64,000 nucleotides of DNA, from the NCBI GenBank assembly GCA_026874595.1, contig CM049311.1, forward strand, positions 78,566,453 to 78,630,452, written 5' to 3'. Position 1 is the stretch's first letter. Each line of letters starts with the position of its first letter. The notes under the pieces were generated by a model. It saw nothing but the letters and a program-made list of their open reading frames with translations, searched no databases and was not told the DNA's origin. Both the position numbers and the translations under genes were made by a program. Shown piece after piece: positions 37,605 through 49,283 of the stretch. The stretch is from Sipunculus nudus. Its lineage: Eukaryota > Annelida > Sipuncula > Golfingiida > Sipunculidae.

Positions 37605-39533
37605 CTGCATGTGTTTACCTGATGAAATTATGATATTGTCAGTATAGTGTATGTGTTTACCTGAATAAACTATGATACTATCAGAAGATTGCATGTGTTT
37701 ACCTGGTGAAACTATGATAGTATGAGTAGCGTGTATGTGTTTACCTGGTGAAACTATGATATTATAAGTAGAGTGTATGTGTATACCTGATGCAACTGTG
37801 ATATTATAAGTAGAATGTATGTGTTTACCTGATGAAATTATTATATTGTAACTATGATATTATCAGTAGAGTGTATGTGTTTACCTGGTGAATCTATGAT
37901 ATTATAAGTAGAGTGTATGTGTATACCTGACGCAACTGTGATATTATGAGTAGAGTGTATGTGTTAACATGATGAGATATGATATTATCATTAGAGTGAA
38001 TGTGGTTACCTGGTGAAATTAAGATATTGTGAGTAAAGTGTATGTGTTTACCTGAATAAACTATGATATTATCAGTAGAGTGTATGTGTTTACCTGGTGA
38101 ATCTATGATATTATAAGTAGAGTGTATGTGTATACCTGACGCAACTGTGATATTATGAGTAGAGTGTATGTGTTAACATGATGAGATATTATATTATCAT
38201 TAGAGTGAATGTGGTTACCTGGTGAAATTAAGATATTGTGAGTAAAGTGTATGTGTTTACCTGAATAAACTATGATATTATCAGTAGAGTGTATGTGTTT
38301 ACCTGGTGAATCTATGATATTATAAGTAGAGTGTATGTGTATACCTGACGCAACTGTGATATTATGAGTAGAGTGTATGTGTTAACATGATGAGATATTA
38401 TATTATCATTAGAGTGAATGTGGTTACCTGGTGAAATTAAGATATTGTGAGTAAAGTGTATGTGTTTACCTGAATAAACTATGATATTATCAGTAGAGTG
38501 TATGTGTTTACCTGGTGAATCTATGATATTATAAGTAGAGTGTATGCGTATACCTGACGCAACTGTGATATTATGAGTAGAGTGTATGTGTTAACATGAT
38601 GAGATATGATATTATCATTAGAGTGAATGTGGTTACCTGGTGAAATTAAGATATTGTGAGTAAAGTGTATGTGTTTACCTGAATAAACTATGATAATATC
38701 AGTAGAGTGTATGTGTTTACCTGGTGAAACTATGATATTATAAGTAGAGTGTATGTGTATACCTGACGCAACTGTGATATTATGAGTAGAGTGTATGTGT
38801 TTACATAATGAAGTTATGATATTGTGACTTTAATAATATGAGTAGTGTGTATGTGTTTACCTGGTGAAATTATGATATTGTGAGTAAAGTGTATGTGTTT
38901 ACCTGAAAAAACTATGATATTATCAGTAGAGTGTATGTGTTTACCTGGTGAAACTATGATATTATGAGTATAGTGTATTTGAATACCCGGTGCAACTATG
39001 ATATTATGAGTAGAGTGTATGTTTTTTACCTGATGAAATTATGATATTGTGAGTATAGTGTATGTGTTTACCTGAATTAACTATGATATTATCAGTAGAG
39101 TGTATGTGTTAAACTGGTGAAACTATGATAATATGAGTACTTTTTATGTGTTTACCTGGTGATATTATGATATTGTGAGTAACGTGTTTAAGTTTACCTG
39201 TATAAACTATGATATTATCAGAAGAGTGCATGTATTTACCTAGCGAAACTATGATAATATCGGTAGAGTGTATGTGTTTTCCTGGTGAATCTATGAAAAT
39301 ATGAGTAGTGCGTATGTGTTTACCTGGTTGAACTATGATATTATGAGTAAAGTGTACGTGTTTACCTAGCGAAACTATGATATTATGAGTAGAGTGCATT
39401 GTTTTACCTGGTGAAATTATGATATTGTGAATATAGTGTATGTGGTCATCTGAATAAACTATGATATTATCAGTAGAGTGTACGTGTTTACCTAGCGAAA
39501 CTATGATATTATGAGTAAAGTGAATGCGTTTCA
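37605..39533. repeat. 42-bp minisatellite with 209-bp higher-order unit, block A
   Basis: The basic unit is GTAGAGTGTATGTGTTTACC plus TGGTGAAACTATGATATTATGA, 42 bp, in about 46 copies. Between 37868 and 38800 five variants form a higher-order unit: CCTGACGC marks recur at 37926, 38135, 38344, 38553 and 38762, exactly 209 bp apart, with almost no differences between copies. In the 3' part (39109-39567) the minus strand stays open for 152 codons as 14-residue repeats of the type KHIHSTHNIIVSPG, because 42 is a multiple of three. Confidence 0.95.
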
Positions 39534-39537
39534 CTTG

Positions 39538-39803
39538 TGTTACAGGTGCCCTTTTTATTGTGTGCACGTCTTGCAGATGTCTTATTTGTTGTGTGACACG
39601 GGCGTAACTCGTGTTGTGACTGCCTCATCTGGCCGGGTTTTGCACTCTCAGTTTAATCCGTACTGGTTGAACTCTCGTTGTCATGCTAGCTTGGGGCTTT
39701 CTCGCCTGGCCGAGCCGGGGCGGGCTCACGTGTTGACCCTGGTATGTAGAGACACAGCGATGTTTTTCTAGATGATTCCTGTTTATGCAACGTGTGTACT
39801 AGG
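39538..39803 (+). mobile_element. Truncated Gypsy-type LTR in block A
   Basis: TGTTACAGGTGCCC to AACGTGTGTACT matches the first third of the LTR at 42583-43315. It is preceded by the same CACTTG flank, so it marks the same insertion event, copied with the block. The rest of the LTR is missing; sequence continues into gag. Confidence 0.85.
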
Positions 39804-39814
39804 CTGTTACAAAG

Positions 39815-40163
39815 TGTATTGACTGGCAAGGCAAGAGAAAATTATACAGAGCTTTTAGTAGAAGCTGCTGCTGACCATGACCTGGTAAAACAGTTAATCC
39901 TAAAAGGTTGAGTTAGTTCCGGAGGCTTACCGCCAGAAATTCAGAAATTGGGAAAAACGCAAAGAACAGACCTACGTTGAATTTTCTAGGACAAAAGAGC
40001 AGTTTGTTTATCGCTGGTGTAGTTCTAAAATGTTATGAAAGATTATGACAATTTGCGCCTGTTGATTTTGCTTGAAGAATTTAAGCGCTGCATTAAAGCA
40101 GATGTTAAATTTTTTCTTGATGAGAAAAGTCCTGAAACACTTGACAGTGCCGCTCAATTAGCT
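39815..40163 (+). pseudogene. Retrotransposon Gag remnant (SCAN-like capsid region)
   Basis: The plus strand reads VLTGKARENYTELLVEAAAD, then after a frame change ELVPEAYRQKFRNWEKRKE and TYVEFSRTKEQF, then after another frame change DYDNLRLLILLEEFKRCI and SPETLDSAAQLAD. This is the capsid-type, SCAN-related Gag region common in metazoan Gypsy elements, which packages element RNA. Two frame changes (near 39905 and 40030) make it inactive. Its left end is joined to a mid-LTR break and its right end, at 40163, runs directly into block B, so it is a rearranged fragment of the element whose LTRs lie at 39538 and 42583. Confidence 0.85.
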
Positions 40164-41188
40164 GATAATATCTCGATATAACATCTCGAGATATCGACAT
40201 AATATCTCGAGATCTCGAGATACAATTTCAACCGAATAACGACAGAAAAAAGATATCAACGTACTATTTGTTGAAATATTCGGTCGTGATCTCGAGATAA
40301 AATTTATCGGGAAAATATTAAGTCCCTGTTGGCGTTGTAACAACCATTCTATGCTTAATTGATGAAAAGCAATACAAAGTTAAATGGACCCATTCCAATA
40401 CCTGATGTCTATTAAATAAGGTTATCCTTTGAACCTAAACCAAAAAGAGCTAATCCCATGGGGTACAAGTTGCCTCTATTGTTTATATCCACGTGTTTTA
40501 AACATAAAACTTCACCTACAGTTTTTCCCGACTTATGTATCAGTCATTATATGTCAGTCATAAGAATCTTTCGTACCACTGATTACCTTCAGTTCTTTAA
40601 AATACATGTATATTCAGAGTAAGTCGAAATAGTGCATGCAGGTGAATACTGGATTTTAGACCAACGCAGAGCGGTTTGCGGAACCAAAATCATGATGACA
40701 TATGACCGTATTACTTTTATGATTTATTCGTTGATTAAAATCATTTATCATTATGATAGGTTGACGAAAGGTAATCTGAGGTATAGTATTGACCTTCTAT
40801 TGCCGGTCGCCTTTCATCTCATTAAAGGTTCATTTTTATTTCCAAAACCCTGTGTATTATCTCACCTTATGAGCTAATTTTGACTGAACGCAAAAGTTTC
40901 CCATCCCGGCAAACGGGTTAATATCTCCAGTTCACCTGTTTTACAAGTTGTTTTGATTCTGAGTGTGAGTAAACTCAGTTCACGTCTGTCTGTCGTAACA
41001 ATACTGCGTAAACAGAGGCCCGATCTTGCGCACGTGCAACAATTCTCAAAAAATGAGAAAAAAAAACAGGAACAAAGAAACAAGGAAACTTGACAGATCT
41101 GCGGGTTATGTTTGTATTTTGTGCCACTGGTCGCGCCCGGTGCAAGCAATTCACCACTTGTGTACAGGAGTAAGCCAAAAAAATTAAA

Positions 41189-41450
41189 GGTATGGTTCTC
41201 AGGCACCGCCCGCGTCAATTTTAACACCCCGCATCAACAATTTTTCAAGAAGATAAAATAATACAATTTTTGATACGTTTTCATTTTTTATGTAGTGCTT
41301 TTACGTGTTCAGAAAAAAATATGTTATTATCATGCTTTTCCCTGATCATATGTCATTTTTATCAAAACATACAATAAAAAATAATAAAAAGGTAATAAAA
41401 AAACCCGCCGGCCCGCACTGATTTCTGAAAAAGTGCCTGAGAACCATACC
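41189..41450 (+). mobile_element. MITE-like element, copy 3 (block B)
   Basis: Best-preserved ends: GGTATGGTTCTCAGGCAC at the left and its exact complement GTGCCTGAGAACCATACC at the right. It lacks about 20 bp present in copy 2. Confidence 0.9.
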
Positions 41451-42177
41451 CTTTTTTGCCTAAGCAAACCCATTAGGAAGAAACATTGACAATACCATAT
41501 ACTATAGTAAAGTATTTCCGGTTTGTTTGTTTTTTTTTCACGAGATTTGCATCAAATTGTTGTTACAGCTCCTATGGGGATTTAAATAATTTTTTAATCT
41601 GTGAGAGTAAACTTCGAGAAATTTTTTCTGTGTCCTAAACATTGATTGTGAAACGTTCTTTTGTAAACGACCCCTAAAAGAAAACTGTTATGCTTTTGCC
41701 CATTTGATTTAATATTTATCGGAATCCATGTAGATTTTTTCCACTCCTGTTATTAAAATACCACTCGACCCAACGCCTCGGCTAAACATAACCCAGACTC
41801 CTTGAAAAGCGGCTGCTTTTTCCGCAAGTATTGAAAACTCTTGCCTTTAACACTTTCCCATTGTATGGCGTGAAATGTACGTCTCCGTGTGAGTCTGACA
41901 TAGGGAGGGGCCATGGCCCATGAGACGTCACTTTTGTCAGCTTGATGCATAAGTAAAATAAAATCGAGTTTACGAAAGCAAAGGCCGTATAAAAATCCCA
42001 AATGGCCTTACAGCTTAAGATGTAAAGTGAGAATCCTGTAAAAAGTAAAAACGTCCAATGTAGAGAGAAGCGTTACTTGTATAGTGATGACAACCTGACA
42101 AGTAGTATATCCGTCATTGGTGGATTTTTATTTTCTCTGCGCATAGCAGTATTGCAACAAAAACACTCGCCACTGCA

Positions 42178-42578
42178 TGTGTTTACCTGATGAAATTATG
42201 ATATATTCAGTATAGTGTATGTGTTTACCTGAATAAACTTTGATACTATTAGTAGTTTGTATGTGTTTACCTGCTTAAACTATGATAGTATTAGTAGAGT
42301 GTATGTGTTTACCTGATGAAATTATGATATTGTGACTATGATTTTATCAGTAGAGTGTATGTGGTTACCTGGTGAATCTATGATATTATCAGTAAAGTGT
42401 TTGTATTTACCTGGTAAAACTATGATAATATGAGTAGTGTGTATGTGTTTACCTGGTGAAATTATGATATTGTGAGTAAAGTGTATGTGTTTATCTGAAT
42501 AAACTATGATATTATCTGTAGAGTGTAAGTGTTTACCTAGCGAAACTATGATATTATGAGTAAAGTGTATGCGTTTCA
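42178..42578. repeat. 42-bp minisatellite, block B
   Basis: About nine units of the array described for block A, ending at the same GCGTTTCACTTG before the LTR. The minus strand is open through 42322-42579 with the same 14-residue period. Confidence 0.93.
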
Positions 42579-43319
42579 CTTGTGTTACAGGTGCCCTTTT
42601 TTTATTGTGTGCACAGGTCTTACAGATGTCTTATTTGATGTGTGACACGGGCGTAACTCGTGTTGTGACTGCCTCATCTGGCCGGGTTTTGCACTCTCAG
42701 TTTAATCCTTACTGGTTGCCATGCTAACTATGGGCTTTCTCGCCTGCCCGAGCAGGAGCGGGCTCACGTGTGGACCCTGGTATGTAGAGACACAGCGGTG
42801 TTTTTCTATATGATTCCTGTAACGTGTGTACTGTGTTAGATTCTTTAGATTGTTCGGGAAATAGAAGCATTTCGGCTGTAGGTGAGAAATTATAAATAAG
42901 AGGCCGTGTTTTAGAGCCGAGAGAGAGGTGAGAGAATATTCCAGCGGACACAGACGTGTGTATGTCAGTTTGTGGGACCTATCCGATTATCCAGTAATTT
43001 CAGGGATTCTACTATTACTAACTCTATATAATTTAATGCTGCCTGCCTCAAGTATCTGGATTGTTACAAGAGCTTTCAATTGGACTGTTATTCTCCGAGA
43101 GAATTTGTGTGTACTTTTAATCCGGCTTATACATTTTAAGGGACTTAATGCTGTGACAATGGTATCCAGGTACTGTGCACTTTGTTTATTCTACTGTGTG
43201 ATTGTATTGATTTGTTGTTATACTGCTGTTATACTGTGTAATTGTATTGATTTAGTGTATTGTAATGTTATGTTCATCACGCATACGTGATCTGTTGATA
43301 TTTGGTTCCGTAACACTTG
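42579..43319 (+). mobile_element. Complete solo LTR of a Gypsy-type element with 4-bp target duplication
   Basis: TGTTAC at 42583 and GTAACA ending at 43315 are exact inverted termini of a 733-bp LTR, flanked by CTTG at 42579-42582 and 43316-43319. The 42-bp minisatellite continues beyond it to about 43460, so the element landed inside the array. A TATAAATA box at 42891-42898 is the likely promoter. A lone LTR with a target duplication normally results from recombination between the two LTRs of a full element. The LTR start resembles that at 1467, indicating related families. No primer-binding site or internal sequence follows. Confidence 0.9.
42891..42898 (+). promoter_or_regulatory. TATA box of the solo LTR
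   Basis: TATAAATA preceded by GAAAT and followed about 30 bp later by a GAGAGAGAGG stretch, the position expected for the U3/R boundary. Confidence 0.55.
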
Positions 43320-43460
43320 TGATATTATGAAATTGTGAGTATAGTGTTTGTGTTTACCTGAATAAACTATGATATTATCAGTATAGTGTATGTGTTCACC
43401 TGGTGAACTAAGATATAATGAGTAAAGTTTATGTGTTAACCTAATGCGACACACAGTGTA
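43320..43460. repeat. 42-bp minisatellite remainder right of the LTR
   Basis: Three to four diverged units (GTGTTTACCTGAATAAACTA, then GTGTTCACCTGGTGAACTAA) that were continuous with the array at 42178-42578 before the LTR inserted. Confidence 0.88.
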
Positions 43461-43554
43461 TGTGTGCATGTGAAACTCCATTGGTACATGCATTCCAGAT
43501 TTATGATCCACCAATTCATGCATTTAAGGGTGATGAACATTTATTGATGATGTT

Positions 43555-44545
43555 TACACCGTCGATCCATAGAGTCCGTGTCAACGGGGGGGGGGGGGGG
43601 GGGGATATAAATCGGAGCTCATTAACAGACGTTTGACTTAAAGTCCTTCCACTGACTATTAATCGTCAAAATAGTTTTTAGTACAGCAGGCTGGTCTGTA
43701 ACCAAAACTTCAATATACTGGAAAATTTCCATTTTACAGTTGATATAAAAATAAGGATCCTTGTTCTTTAACACAAATAGTAAAGACTAGTCAATGTTTT
43801 CTTCTGCCTAATTATACAGAACTTTAGAATGTTGGGAACATTACCGGGATGTTTACCAGGCTAGCTGTCGTTATTTCGCGCAGCCTCAGCCAAGTCTGGG
43901 TCATATCGAGCCGAGCCAAGTTACCTGTAGCCGCAAAATGAGCTAAAATGTGACTTTATTATTTGTCCATAAGTCTTTTATTAGTCGAAAAATGCTTACC
44001 AAAAGATAAAACCAACAAATCAATATAAATAACCAGTTTGTATTACATATCCAAAATGTCGGAGAGTCTTTCAAGCCATTTCAAGCCAGCTGATATTTTG
44101 CCCAGTCAAGTTGAGCCAAGAAATGTGATGACTGCAGCCAGTCACGATCAGTCTAAGACAGCCACAGTTTTATGGCTAACACGACACGAGCTATATGACT
44201 GTTGCAACATAATATATAAGTCATATATACGCCTCACGGGTGAAACTATGATGTAATGTGTATTCCGCAGTTGCTGAAATTCCAATATTATAAGCAGAGT
44301 GTGTGTGCTAACCTGCTGAAATTCTGATATTATAAGCAGCGTGTATATATGTGTTCACCTTTTGAAACTCTACTGATAAAGGCATTCTAAATTAATGATT
44401 CTGAAATTCTGCTGTATAGGGGTATTGAATAATTATGGCTAACGTTTAAACCGTCCAACATCACACTCCGCCATTAACGGGGGCATATATTTCAGAGCTA
44501 ATTAACAGACGTTTGTGTTTAATCTCATTAAAAAACTGCATGTCC
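43555..44545. repeat. Duplicated array flank around a poly-G tract
   Basis: The sequence after the array (43555-43650: GGGG, ATATAAATC, AGCTCATTAACAGACGTTTG) recurs at 44455-44515 after another worn piece of 42-bp array (44230-44370). A 19-base poly-G tract lies at 43586-43604. 43650-44230 holds no recognised gene. Confidence 0.65.
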
Positions 44546-44559
44546 TCCCTGTTTCTTCG

Positions 44560-45385
44560 GTTAAAAAGGAATGAATGTATAATATTGTCAGTACAATGTA
44601 TCATTGCATTTTTATCTTGTAATGTAATGCCTCTTTAATCAGCCCGAGGGAGGAGGATGTGTTGTGATGCAGAATCGTTTTCACACAAACACGGCCCCAG
44701 TTATATGGATTTTGCAACAGCATTTATTCGCCATATATATCATCAAAAGCAATCCATCAGATAACAAACATAACAGCATAATATTCAGACAGGATTTTAG
44801 GTGATGATTGCTGAAGAGACGGTTTTATGATGGTTTTTATGTATTTCAAGCGTTTGAAAATACCCTTTATCAACTATGAATAATCCACGATATTAAACAT
44901 TGTAACCATCCAACTATAATGAAGATATAAGAATTTGATCCTTCCGGGTAAATCGTGAATATCTGGGACACTTTTTCAATTTTTGCTCAAATGTCTCTCA
45001 TTTGGCAATGATATAATATTGCAATTTATATATAATTTAAAGTGGGTGGGCGTTTACAGATATCTTAAAGGTGAATATACTGACCGTGACGTATGGCTAC
45101 CAGGCAGTTTTGTTATTGAATACATGCTATTCGAGTCCGAGTAGTATTCCGAGTACAAGTCCACCTTCTCGGAATCTGAGTCTTCCGAAACCAATTCCCT
45201 AATCCAGCTTGAATAATTATTTTAATAATAATAATATAATATCACAATAAAATATTTTGAGAGATGCATTTTCTCTTTTTCTATTTTACTTGTATTTAAA
45301 TCTCAAACCAATATTTTTTTAAGATTTTTTTTTTGGTGGAGTAACAAACCTCCATTTTTGTAATGCTTCCTGGACTAAGTATTAT
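44560..45385. other. Intergenic stretch without recognised gene
   Basis: AT-rich; a GAGTCCGAGT-rich patch at 45130-45190 resembles 2560-2720. Confidence 0.6.
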
Positions 45386-45388
45386 AAT

Positions 45389-45718
45389 GTACATCTGCAG
45401 AATTCCATTCCAGTTTCGAATTATGTGACAGGGGCTTACACGCAATAATTCTGGCATCAATCAGGCTCGATGGATCACTCCTGCGTGTCCTTGGTGTGTG
45501 TCATCCCCATTGCTGGGCCATCACACCGAGGAACCCCAGAAAGGCGCATTCGTTTGTGAGTGAAACACGAGTGATGGGCACCGACACGCTATTAGGTCTG
45601 CAAAGCGCTCACTCTGGGTGGGGGCCGACCGTGAAAAATATCACCGCCTCAGCTGGATTCAAACTCACGATATCCCGTCTTTGAAACCTGTGCTCTACCC
45701 CTGGGCCACAGGAGCCGG
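45389..45718 (-). mobile_element. tRNA-derived SINE, near full length
   Basis: On the minus strand the element begins GGCTCCTGTGGCCCAGGGG. A box-A-like sequence (TGGCCCAGGGGTAGAGC, complement of 45692-45708) and a box-B-like sequence (GAGTTTGAATCC, complement of 45655-45666) sit at tRNA-like spacing and would form an internal RNA polymerase III promoter. The 3' end of this head does not pair with the 5' end as a tRNA acceptor should, so it is a SINE head rather than a tRNA gene. The body (45389-45640) is shared with 60452-60735. SINEs carry no protein and depend on a LINE. Confidence 0.75.
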
Positions 45719-45724
45719 TTATTA

Positions 45725-47530
45725 TTAACTATAACGTAATTTTTATTTACAATGTATTATTAGTTTCACGTGACTGTGTTTTATGTTTATAGTAATACTA
45801 AGGCACAGCAATCTACATTTAATAAAAATTACATCCTACCTTATAACGAAAGACTTTGATGTCTCCATCTCAAAAACAATAATAGAAACAAATAAGAAAG
45901 TATAAATATGTTTAAATATGAGAAGTGCATTCATTTCTTGTGCTTCCACTGAATTTAAAAAAGAAATGTTTTCTGTACATGCATATACTTGTTTACAGCC
46001 TAAGATATTACGGTCAAAATGATCTGCTTCCTCATTTCAGCACAACGTTATAAGATACAATCAAGATCGATCTGGTATTGTTTTTACAAGAATTACATTC
46101 ATGACAATAACATAGACTTAAAAAAGGAGCAAATTAATACTGAATAGGAATTCGAATTATTACTGGCATGAAGTCAATGCTCATTGAAAATAACTCAGAT
46201 AAAGACTGAAATATCTGCTTAAAACCTGAAAATGTTAAGGTTACTGCAGCTAATAAAGGCCTCATGCAGATGTGTTGCCACTATTTCACATATTTGTCCC
46301 TGTACTTCTTACAGAAGTATAAAACTTACGAAACATATTTAGCCCACTGTGTCTATGTATCTTTTAGATATATCGCAGGTATCCGCCCTAGATTTTGCTA
46401 AAATATTACATTGAGAATTAGCAGGATCCAGATAGTTTGAGAACAGAGGCAATGGCCACTCGTAAACATGTGGTGGGGGAATGACTAAAAGACAGTGTAC
46501 CTTGGATCCATCACGTTCTTACTGTTTACAATCACGTACCACTACGGCCATCCTGGTTGACATTTCTGTAAGAAGAAGCCTGTCTGGGTCATAAATATTT
46601 CCATGGAATCGGCAGCTCTTTGCATGCCACACGAAACGAGCCGCGTGTCCCTAGGCGGTACTACCCTCGTTTTCCATTAAGGCTCGTAAGAAGATGACAA
46701 AAATTCCTGTCCCTTCAGCGCAAACATGCCCTGCTACAATTACGGAATACCGCCTGTGTATAATAAACCAAAACTTTAGGGAATCCTGTAGTCAGGAGGG
46801 AATTCCTCAAATAAATAGTCCAACTTTATTTGGAAAAGAAAATCACGCAGTCCATTTGGGTTCAATTGGCCTGAAGTTGGCATGGTATTTTTTAAAAAGT
46901 GCATGCATTAGGGGCTAAAACTATCCCATATGACAATCCTTATATCCTGTTTGGATATATATTTATATAGTACTTACGTTTAGGTCATTTCCATTTGATA
47001 TTTCTCTTCCTTCTTTTACTCCTGCTGAGTCGTATCGGTACTTACTAGCGTCATATCGACCCTCTGGCTACTGATTCGGGTTGTCACGGCTAGGTACTTA
47101 CCAGCATGTTCCGATTGTTAAGGTCAAGGTAAATTCGCAATTTTTTAATGTCAAGATAATTCAAACTATTGGTTTATATTTCTATCTATTTTCCACAGTA
47201 ATTTTTCACTTATATATCTCATTATGAGAAAATTAATAATTTTACCTATGGTAATTATTTGATATAAACGATAGCAAATGTTGAGATGTATGATTGAAAA
47301 GTATATATTCTAAATAATACAGTGCTGTGAATCGAACAAAAATTATTTTCGTATGATGAAAATACATGCTTTAGAATATGTGGTGGACGTAAAGACAGTC
47401 ATGATATTCTGGGCATAAGATTTTGTGCTCTAAAATTGTCTAAATAAGTTGATGACCTCAGAGTTTGACCAGAATGATGTCCTTAATTCGGTGTGTGTGT
47501 GTGTGGGACGGGGTGGGGGCGTGGTGGGTA
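45725..47530. other. Intergenic stretch without recognised gene
   Basis: Nothing recognised except a short (GT)n at 47493-47504. Confidence 0.6.
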
Positions 47531-47707
47531 CTCACGTGGATTAAGAAGAAGAAGAAGAAATTTATTGTAGAAAAAGGCCTTGTGGCCCATGGTACAAATA
47601 TAAACATAAATAAATGCAATTGAACAATAAACATGTAACATGATAACATGCAGTTAATACATACATATAAACATGGTTGTGTTACCTGCTGTTGTGTTGT
47701 TTCATAA

Positions 47708-49283
47708 TCATAAAGTTTCTGTCACATCAAGTTCTTTCTTTAATTTGTTAACCTGAAATAAATATTTAGCTACATTCAAAAGGACATTAAAAGACAGAGT
47801 TTTTAATAGCTTAATTAAACCATATATATTTTTAGGAATTTCCTTGAAAGATGTAAAAAATTCTTTTCTGATATTTTCATATCTAGAGCAATAAAATAAA
47901 ACATGTATCTCATCTTCAACCTCATCTTGGTCACACATTTTACAGATCCTCATTTCTCTGGGTACATTATATCTCCTTCCAATTTCAATTTCATAGCAAT
48001 GGTCACTTAATCTAAATTTTGATGAAGCTTGTCTGTATACAAATGCCATATTATATAAATATTTTTCTGGTTCTATTGCTGATTTAATTTCACTATATAT
48101 ACTAAGCTTAGATTTACTTTGGATTTCTGCTAACATTTCTTGCTGGCTATTGTCTTTAACCCTTTGTACAAACATATTCACAAACATTTTTCTGTCACCT
48201 ACACTTTGCTCAAGCCATACAAAACTAAAACCATATCTGTTTAACAGCAGTTTTATATCTGTCACCCATGTGCTTCTTCCTATATCATCTAATTGTTTGA
48301 GAGTGTTATAACATAATCTTGGGTATCTAGAATTTTCCATTGAGATAATTTTTAACCAATAACTTATACATCTTTTAAAATATATACAGTGTAGAGGGTA
48401 CCTTCCACATTCTAATATGGCAGCAGTATTTACTGTTTTTTTACTCACACCAAGGAGTTGCTTACAAACACGTGATTGCATACATTCTATTTTTGGTCTT
48501 GGAATGGACCCCCATATTTCTGAACCATAAAGTAGTGAAGGGACTATAACTTTCTCAAAAATAGTCAAAATGACTGATAACGACATTTTACCACATTTTG
48601 ATTCACAACTCTTTATAATATTTAAACCTTTACTTGTTTTCAACATAAGTATATTTAAATATTGGTTCCATTTCAGTGATGAAGAGAACATAACTCCTAA
48701 ATATGTATAACTATTAACATTTAAAAGCTTTTTACCCTTGAAATACCATTTCTCATTTTGCTTTACCGTTCCTCCCCTTCTAAATACCATAGATTTAGTT
48801 TTATCAATATTGACTTGCACACCCCATCTGTCACAGAATTTTTCTAAAATGTTCAATAAGCTTTGAAGTCTTCCAACTGAGTCTCCAATGAGACAAATGT
48901 CATCTGCAAAGGCCAAAATATTTATATCTCTGTGTTGTAATGACATCTGAATACCAGGAAGCTGTGTTTCATAAACCATTTCAAAGAATGTGTTAAGATA
49001 TAAAATAAATAATATTGGGCTTAATAAGCAACCTTGTCTTGTACCATTAAAACATTTAAATTCTTCCGTTAAACCACTGTCTACCTTGACACAACAAGTT
49101 AACTTTTCAAACATGGATTTTAATACCTTAATTATGTTTCCATGAATCCCTATTTTAATTAATCTGTATAAAAGTAACTTATGTGAAATTCTATCAAAAG
49201 CTTTGCTAAAATCGACAAAAACACAATAAACCCTCCCTTTTTTCTTGCTTAAATATTTCTGTATTATTAATATTATTATTTTG
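47708..49283 (-). pseudogene. LINE ORF2, reverse transcriptase and C-terminal zinc-knuckle half
   Basis: The open frame runs 537 codons from an ATG at 49321, but its first 13 residues come from the inverted 5' UTR; LINE sequence starts near residue 14. Reverse transcriptase motifs are intact: FVDFSKAFD (residues 35-43, motif A), NGTRQGCLLSP (92-102, motif B) and FADD (138-141, catalytic palm). RT copies LINE RNA into the nicked target. The RT is followed by a thumb/connection region and a C-terminal C-x2-C-x9-H-x4-C knuckle (C460, C463, H473, C478). The frame ends at 47708 and a 160-bp 3' UTR follows. The absence of stops over 1.5 kb suggests a fairly young insertion. Fingers motifs upstream of motif A are absent, so no active enzyme could result. 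Clade undetermined. Confidence 0.93.

Larger units (their letters stand above)
35575..39537. repeat. Tandem segmental duplication, block A
   Basis: Sequence from GATAATATCTCGATATAAC through the MITE (36605) to 37600 is nearly identical to block B (40164-42175). Both continue into a 42-bp minisatellite and stop at GCGTTTCACTTG followed by an LTR start. Block A is longer because its array is about 1.9 kb, against 0.4 kb in B. No gene is recognised inside; frames such as the 121-codon minus frame at 36278-36643 are conserved in B only because the DNA is. Confidence 0.93.
40164..42582. repeat. Tandem segmental duplication, block B
   Basis: Second copy of block A, in direct orientation, with TCTCGAGAT words at 40164-40310, the dispersed repeat at 40918-41180, the MITE at 41189 and a short 42-bp array. 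It begins without any spacer inside the gag remnant. Confidence 0.93.

Noticed and set aside
37605-39533. CRISPR array (regular short repeats)
   Set aside because: Contiguous minisatellite without spacers in eukaryotic DNA.
45645-45718. tRNA gene on the minus strand
   Set aside because: Box A and box B are present, but the acceptor ends do not pair and the sequence continues into a SINE body shared with another locus.
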